DNA from: Juglans regia
Lineage: Eukaryota > Streptophyta > Magnoliopsida > Fagales > Juglandaceae
NCBI RefSeq assembly: GCF_001411555.2
Contig: NC_049909.1
Coordinates: 8,315,485-8,379,484, forward strand
Direction of reading: 5' to 3'
Length of the DNA: 64,000 nt
Shown here: one piece after another, positions 58,335 through 64,000 of the stretch
How the letters are laid out: every line of letters begins with the position of its first letter
Position numbering within the stretch: the first letter of the stretch is position 1
Notes under the pieces: model-generated
Databases searched by the model: none
What the model was told of the DNA's origin: nothing
Seen by the model: only the letters and a program-made list of their open reading frames with translations
Translations under genes and position numbers: made by a program

Positions 58335-58940
58335 TCCTTCTGGTAGATGTCAAATGTCATGAATCGAGTGCACTGATCTCTTCTCTACGAGTTACTATCA
58401 GCATAAATAAATTTAGTAACACTCAAAATAGCTTGTAAATGTGAATCGATAACAGAATATATGTAAAGTAACAAAAACATACTAACAATGACAACAAAAC
58501 TATCCCCAATGTCAGAGAACAAGTCAATATTTTCTGCTTATGATTGGGGTTCTAGTGGTGCAGGTTTGCATGGCTGAGTCTCTACCATTGCAAATTTGGA
58601 TAGTTGGACCCCCTTCCATCTTATCAATGGAAGGGATGACCCATCAACATAGGGGAATAAATGGGTTGCCCTATCAAGGAAGGGATATGATTACATCTGA
58701 TGGCAAGTACTGATGATCATTGTCTTTGTAATAGTGATCTAATAGTTTTTGTCTTCTTTTCTGGGCCCATTGTACCAACACAAAATAAGTCGTCATTTTT
58801 ATGAATCAATAAAAAAAATATATATTATGAGCTTGATATGAGAGAGAAGTAAGTTATGAGAGAGTGGTAAGTTGAAATATAAAAAGAACAAGTACGATAC
58901 TTACATCGACATAATTCATATTATGACACTACATATGAGT
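58335..58940. other. Non-coding spacer
   Basis: No ORF or repeat recognised between the stem-loop and the CACTA relic. Confidence 0.5.
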
Positions 58941-58950
58941 TTCCTATTCA

Positions 58951-59460
58951 TTATTGAGGGCTATTGATCTTGATTTCATCTATGTCATTTTGCGTCCACA
59001 TGACATCGTCAATTGCACCTTGAATAGCTTCATCGTCATAAATGTTACAATCTTCTTTGACCAAATATTCACCATCATTGCCATTAGTCACTTTCCCTTC
59101 ACTAATGTCATACACATTTCTTGGTTTTATCTTGATGACAATTCCATTCGAGCATTTTTTATCTGCAACAGAATATACTGAAGACACTTGGGAAGATAAC
59201 ACAAAATAATAATTAATAGTTCAATTACTAATGTGTACTAAATGAAAAATATTCACATTATCCTTAGTAATATCTACCCAATCGTATTTAAATGACACAT
59301 ATTGAGATTCATCATTACACATAATGTCAATTATGCATGTCAATTTTTCATCGAAAAAAGGACCATCTTGAGTGCATACACTAATACAGCAATTTTGAGT
59401 GTTCTTTTCATTTCTGTGATTCCTAGTGCGATATTTCAATTTGCTTGAATTTTTTGGCAA
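58951..59460 (-). pseudogene. CACTA transposase DUF4216 region
   Basis: Two short frames. The upper one (59221-59460) has YVSFKYDWVDITKDN, like the FKCDWVD start of DUF4216. The lower one (58951-59202) has LSSQVSSVYSVADKKC and VIKIKPRNVYDISEG, like LASQxxQVFYVxD and KPRDxYD. Together they form the DUF4216 domain at the TnpD C-terminus. Stops divide them. Confidence 0.72.
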
Positions 59461-59823
59461 CTTACATGAGATTTTTACAAAACATTACAAATTTATGGCC
59501 TAACTCATTTATTTCGTTTTCATCCATTTTTTATTACTTGAAAGATAAACTGACGGAAACAACGTAAACATAATAAATTATGTGTTATACCGTTGAATGA
59601 TATATAACAATTACATAGTCCTAACAACAAATACCAAATTGGCACTAGTTCCTCATATGTAGTTCGTCATTCGATAAATGATTCCAATCAATTGTATTCC
59701 TCAGTATTTCTAACAGTATCCTATATACGTACATAGAATCACAAATGCATGTTACAATTACACAAATATAATTAAAATATAATTTAATTCCTATGTATTA
59801 ATGATGTAACTCATATGCGGAAT

Positions 59824-61184
59824 TGATCAGTGCAAAACTACAAGTGCACAGTATCGTAGTTTTATAGTAGTGATAAGAAGAGTATCGTCCACAAGGATTG
59901 GTAACTTACTTTTGACAAATACTGAAATTATATTAATCTTGACTTTATTTAGAGTAGTCACTAAGATTTTTGTAAATTCAATTAAAAAAAATCAATTCAA
60001 AGAAAATATTTAAAGGAAAATAAAGATGTTGTTCGAAGATCAAATCAACGGGAAAGAAAACTTCTAGGAAATTGATTTCACCTAATCCTTTACTATGTTT
60101 TACTCATCTTAACTAATTGAATTTAATTCTCTTTGTTTGTTAGCAAATCCTCAATTCATCCAAAAGCCTTTTTCAATAGTCAATTGGATATTATTCTTGT
60201 TCATCAGTTTACACAAGAATATGCAAATTAATAACACAAGAAAGCAATAAGGCCAATAATTTTAATACTACATAGGTTCATACAAGTCTTTCGATCTCTA
60301 GATTTACCTATGCCGAAATATCCAAGATCTATCTTATAATTCCCTCTTTCGATAACAAATCACAAGATCAAAATCATTTAATTAATAGCCAGTCAATTAG
60401 AACCGATAACCTCAGAATAAATTAGACAAACATGAAAGAGAATTATTTCAAATTCGTATAGAAAAGCAAGCATAGTTTGGAACTAGATTAAATTGTTTTC
60501 CTAGAATAAAAAAAAATTTAGTTCATGTTAAAAATTAAATTTAACATCAACGAATTCACCATAATTTTTCTGAGAAGAATGAAAGAAAATGAACATTAGG
60601 AAATAGTCTTGTCATCCCAGGCTCTCAGTCGCAGCGTCTTCAAAATGAAAAAGAAAAATCCCTTTTCGTCCAAAAGTGCCAAAAGCCAAAAAAAAAAAGC
60701 TCTATCTTTCGTAACTCTCCTATTTTTCATAAAGGAAAAATCCAATTCCTTTTTCTTCATGTCCGTGCGTGCCGTTCTGCCAAGAGTCCAACTCTCACCT
60801 TGCGTCCCGCATGCAAAAGCAGAAGGCCCGTATCGAACGCCTTCCAGCCTCTCCAACCAAGTCAAACCGCCCCAGTGTATATTCGTTCAAGAGTCCAAAA
60901 ATCCCACGCAAGCCACATCATTGGTCTTCATTCAAAATCAAAATAAGTGCCCGTATTGCATGCGTTTTTCTCTTTTATTCAGCAACTCCTATATTCAAAT
61001 AACATCTTCATTTAAATGAGAGAGTTCCTAGACGCTAAGCTTGTAAAATTGGATCTTCATTTTCTTCAAATCTAAAATAAATTTAAATGATGACAGTGAA
61101 GCTTAAAATCAACATAAATAAATAAAATTAAGCTAAAGTTTAAAATTAAGAAGTGATAAATATACTAAATTATGCATGTCATTA
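59824..61184. mobile_element. 1.36-kb LTR-like insertion in the CACTA relic
   Basis: Begins TGATCAGTGCAAAACTAC and AGTGCACAGTATCGTAG, matching in style a common plant LTR start; it ends ATGTCATTA. GGAAT flanks it at 59819-59823 and 61185-61189. On the minus strand the ends are TA...CA, a non-canonical pair. ORFs at 60596-61019 show no known motif. It separates DUF4218 from DUF4216. Confidence 0.6.
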
Positions 61185-62001
61185 GGAATGAAGTGCAATA
61201 ATCAAAGTTGAAGTGTATATAGCGATGTGCTTGAGTCTATGACATAAAATTGAGACGATCGTCAACAACTTCTCCTTTAGAATGATTGGGATCTCTAGAT
61301 GATTTATTGAAGACCGTTTGTGTGGATTCTTATAGCGAGAACAAAACGTCAGTAATTCCTCAAACAAATATCCTTCAACAATAGAACCTTTTGGCCGCAT
61401 AGCTTTGTTATAGCCGAATCTTAAGTCTATCTAGGCACCTACCACAAACATCACGACATGGCCATGAAAGATTTTTAGAATGACTTTACTATAAAATACT
61501 TATGTGTTATTTTACAAGTAATAACTATGTCATACCTCTCAACGGAATATATCCATTGATAATGAATCGGTCATCAAAGCTTGCATTTTACAACTAAATG
61601 TATAACCAAGTGCACCATAACTGTGAAAAATGATGGCAACTCTAGATTCCCATCAGTCTAAATCTTCAAATCATGAGTTTTTCAAACAAATTCTCTTGAA
61701 GAATCTAGATAGCTTAATTAAAGCTTCTATAACTTTCTTAGGTGATGATCAACACAATGCATTTAGCAAGATTTATTGCATTAGTATATGATTATCATGA
61801 ATCTTCAAACCCACCAAAGTATGTTGAGGAAGTATAACAATTTGAGACTTTTACATTTGAAGCATAACCATTAGGCATTTTTACATTTATAACCTTCAAC
61901 AAGCCACCTTTCTCTTTATTACAAATTGTAAAACAAGCTGGAGGCAAATATGTCATCTTTGTAGCTATGAGAACATGATGAAGTTGTGGTCTCAAACTCA
62001 T
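61185..62001 (-). pseudogene. CACTA transposase DUF4218 region
   Basis: Upper frame (61795-62001): MSLRPQLHHVLIATKMTYLP, PACFTICNKEKG and MPNGYASNVKVSN, matching the L-HPV...YLPPACxT, KKEK and VPxGYSSNI blocks just before DUF4218. Lower frame (61182-61400): MRPKGSIVEGYLFEELLTFC, matching the RPEGSIAEGYxAEExLTFCSRY hallmark. The part between is broken. Confidence 0.82.
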
Positions 62002-62599
62002 ATCTTGTAAGTCAAGGCATGCCTACAGTCTATCTTTTGATTTTTTTAATCAATGTGCCAACAATACTATCAACCACTATTTCTTAATATGCATCACATT
62101 ATGATTAGAGAAATGCTAATAGCAACAAAGATATCCTACAAAATTAATTCACCAAATACATTATACATTAACCTGTTTTATAATAAAAGTACTTTTACAA
62201 TATATTGTTCTACATCTAATCATGTCAGTTTATCCGTTTACTTTTGTGCAATTTCTTAATGGCTAAAGCATTTCTTTTAAGATTATGACACAACAATTTA
62301 TTTTTCTAGTCAGACATGCTAAAACAAATGCTACATGGGTTGCCCAACAACAATTGATTTAACATATCTATTTCTTTTACCATCACTTCTTAGATTACAT
62401 CCTTAATATTATAATTGTTTCATAATGTTGTCACTTGTTAACATAGTAAGTGGAGGATTAATTTCTTGTGTACAGTCAAATGCTCTTGCCACCATTATCC
62501 ACCGATCATTTCTTAGCAAGAATCTTCTATGCAAAGGAAAACTTTCTTCCTTTTTTTTTTCCATATTTCAACTATATATTTTGTGTATTACCCGTACAA

Positions 62600-63000
62600 T
62601 AAGGACATGCTAAATGACCTTAGAGCATATATCATAGGTTAGTGTTCCAACCTCCCATAGTTCATTCAATTTAGATATTAGAGGCTCTAGGAACACATCT
62701 GTCTTGATTGAAAGTGATGGTTAACCGGATATAAACAGTAATAATATGAAAGTTGATCGTTCCATGCACATACAATGAGGAAAATTTTAAAGTACCAACA
62801 TAACCTGCTAAGCATTGTAGGAAATACTCAGGTTACCAAAAGGATTGAATTTTCGGTAGATAACTCAAGCCTTACATTGTGGTGGTGGATGCAAAATTAC
62901 AATGTTGTGAATAAAACATCTTCCAAGCGAAACCATTGGTTGGATGCCTTAGTACCCCATTATATGTGTAGCCCATAACATGTCATTTTATTTGCGAAGA
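62600..63000 (-). pseudogene. CACTA transposase TNP2-like core
   Basis: Minus-strand frames give RHPTNGFAWKMF, then FASTTTM, then LAGYVGTLKFSSLYV and DVFLEPLISKLNELWEVG with LTYDI. These match the LRHPADxxAWKxFD, FASDPRNVRLGL and DVYLQPLIDELxELWxxGVxTYD blocks of the TNP2-like domain. Heavily mutated. Confidence 0.75.
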
Positions 63001-63689
63001 GGTCTTTGATAACATAAAAAACCTTTATTATTTGGATTTCAAAAGAAACTACCGTAAGATTTCACTAAGCTTCTTTTACTTGTTTTAGACCTTTCATTCA
63101 TAGAATATTTCTGCTTCTACTTTGACACTCTGCATACTACATATATTTTTAAATTCTTATTGTCCTTCCAAAATAACTTATAATCATTGCAACGTATCGA
63201 GAAATCTTCTCAATTCAAAGCCGAAGTCATTCATGTACTTCCTCGCCTCGTATGTTTTTTGGGCAACATTGCCCTTTGTGTGATCAACTCAGTCAAAAAC
63301 CCAAGCAATAATATAAATATACTATTACTCCATCCATCCAAACACTTCATACTCTATAGGGGTATAACAACACTAAATCTTGTGTTTTATGCACCCTTCA
63401 TATCGGCTCATCAGCGTCTTTTAACATATTATAAAATTCATTAACTCTCTTGCTTCAATTTTGTCGATTTTCACCTTGAACTTCACATTCTAAGGCTTCT
63501 ACACCTATTTCAAGTTCAAGCATAGAGAAAATGCCTTGAAACATGGTTGTCATCCCATTGAAGCCATCATGTTTTTGCTCATTATTGTCTTTGGTATCAA
63601 TAGCATTTTAAAATGTCTATCTCTTTTCTCTCCACATGGGCATACCAAATATTGTAACTTTGACAAATTTCACTGCTAATCAAATGATC

Positions 63690-63840
63690 ATATACTATGT
63701 TGGGCATGAATAGCATGTGCAATCCACATCTTCTACGTGGCTACAAATTGACATATTTGTTAGACAATTCTCATAGGCAAAGTCCAAAAACTCCTTGACA
63801 CCATCAACATACATTTTTTCATCTAACTTGTGTCCATAGT
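63690..63840 (-). pseudogene. CACTA transposase-associated N-terminal domain
   Basis: Reads HKLDEKMYVDGVKEFLDFAY, then ENCLTNMSICSHVEDVDCTC and YSCPT before a stop. This matches the YxxGVxxFLxFAxxN and CPCxxC parts of the transposase-associated domain (PF13963 type), at the expected N-terminal position. Confidence 0.7.
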
Positions 63841-64000
63841 TTAACTACATTTGAGATATGAAACAAGATTTGAATGAAAATGCGAGATAATCAATAACTT
63901 CAAAATTTATTTCTTTAGGACAAAAAATGATGTTGAACTTAAAAAATTAAAGTAAAATAAAGGATAAATAAGAATATCAATATTTATGAAATCAAGTTAA

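Larger units (their letters stand above)
58940..63900 (-). mobile_element. Decayed CACTA (En/Spm) transposon, transposase region
   Basis: Minus-strand blocks occur in TnpD order: the transposase-associated N-terminal domain (about 63700-63840), a TNP2-like core (about 62600-63000), DUF4218 (61185-62001) and DUF4216 (58951-59460). All are broken by stops. No CACTA terminal repeats were found, so the ends are unknown and the upper end may lie outside the window. An LTR-like insertion occupies 59824-61184. Confidence 0.8.

Noticed and set aside
60596..61019. ORFs of 136, 89 and 77 codons
   Set aside because: Overlapping on both strands inside an LTR-like insertion, Lys/Phe-rich, with no motif.

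Overview
The window is repeat-dense, AT-rich nuclear DNA of a eudicot plant. The evidence is plant-type Copia LTR retrotransposons primed by initiator tRNA-Met, plant L1-type LINEs whose first ORF carries DUF4283 and a CCHC knuckle, Ty3/Gypsy-like long solo LTRs, hAT-type MITEs, a CACTA (En/Spm) transposase relic and one spliced host gene. Two copies of an AT-rich MITE resemble, from memory, a family abundant in Fagales (walnut, hickory, oak), so Juglandaceae or a relative is a guess only. Nothing prokaryotic, organellar or viral was seen.

Layout. 834-6425 is a nearly complete Copia element (minus strand, 741-bp LTRs, TSD GCAAT) inserted into a LINE ORF1 fragment (706-833 and 6431-6692). 7542-12111 is a 4.57-kb LTR-type repeat flanked by a 7-bp duplication. 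13564-22447 is a second Copia (minus) with unusual TA...TA LTR ends and TSD CCTTT. It carries a 720-bp internal duplication, has lost its integrase core, and holds two later solo LTRs (17706-20610 and 21004-21762). 22585-35212 is a third Copia (plus) whose leader holds a hAT-like MITE, a triple 82-bp repeat and a full-length L1 LINE (25194-30875) with a 15-bp TSD. 35213-39211 is AT-rich spacer with an LTR scrap and a MITE.

39229-46048 is a second full-length L1 LINE (minus) with a 17-bp TSD. It holds a 339-bp solo LTR (45497-45835) and a 0.9-kb tandem duplication inside its RT. The only convincing host gene follows at 47125-48203: a two-exon, 92-residue PRE/ILI-type non-DNA-binding HLH protein with a TATA box and a CT-rich leader, with an AT-rich MITE on each side. 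Next comes a Copia pol relic (49830-51385) split by a hAT-type MITE with a perfect 8-bp TSD. A minus-strand diverged relative of the 7.5-12 kb repeat (51390-55666) then lies head to head with further LTR fragments (55874-58257), one holding another hAT-type MITE. The last 5 kb is a decayed CACTA transposase (minus) interrupted by a 1.36-kb LTR-like insertion.

Function. Every transposon ORF carries stops, frameshifts or changed catalytic residues, so none looks autonomous. The elements do not form a pathway; they record successive insertions. The PRE gene is the one locus likely to be under selection. I found no sign of a previously undescribed multigene system. The most interesting signals are structural: nesting order, internal duplications, unusual LTR ends and target duplications, and sequence families shared between elements.
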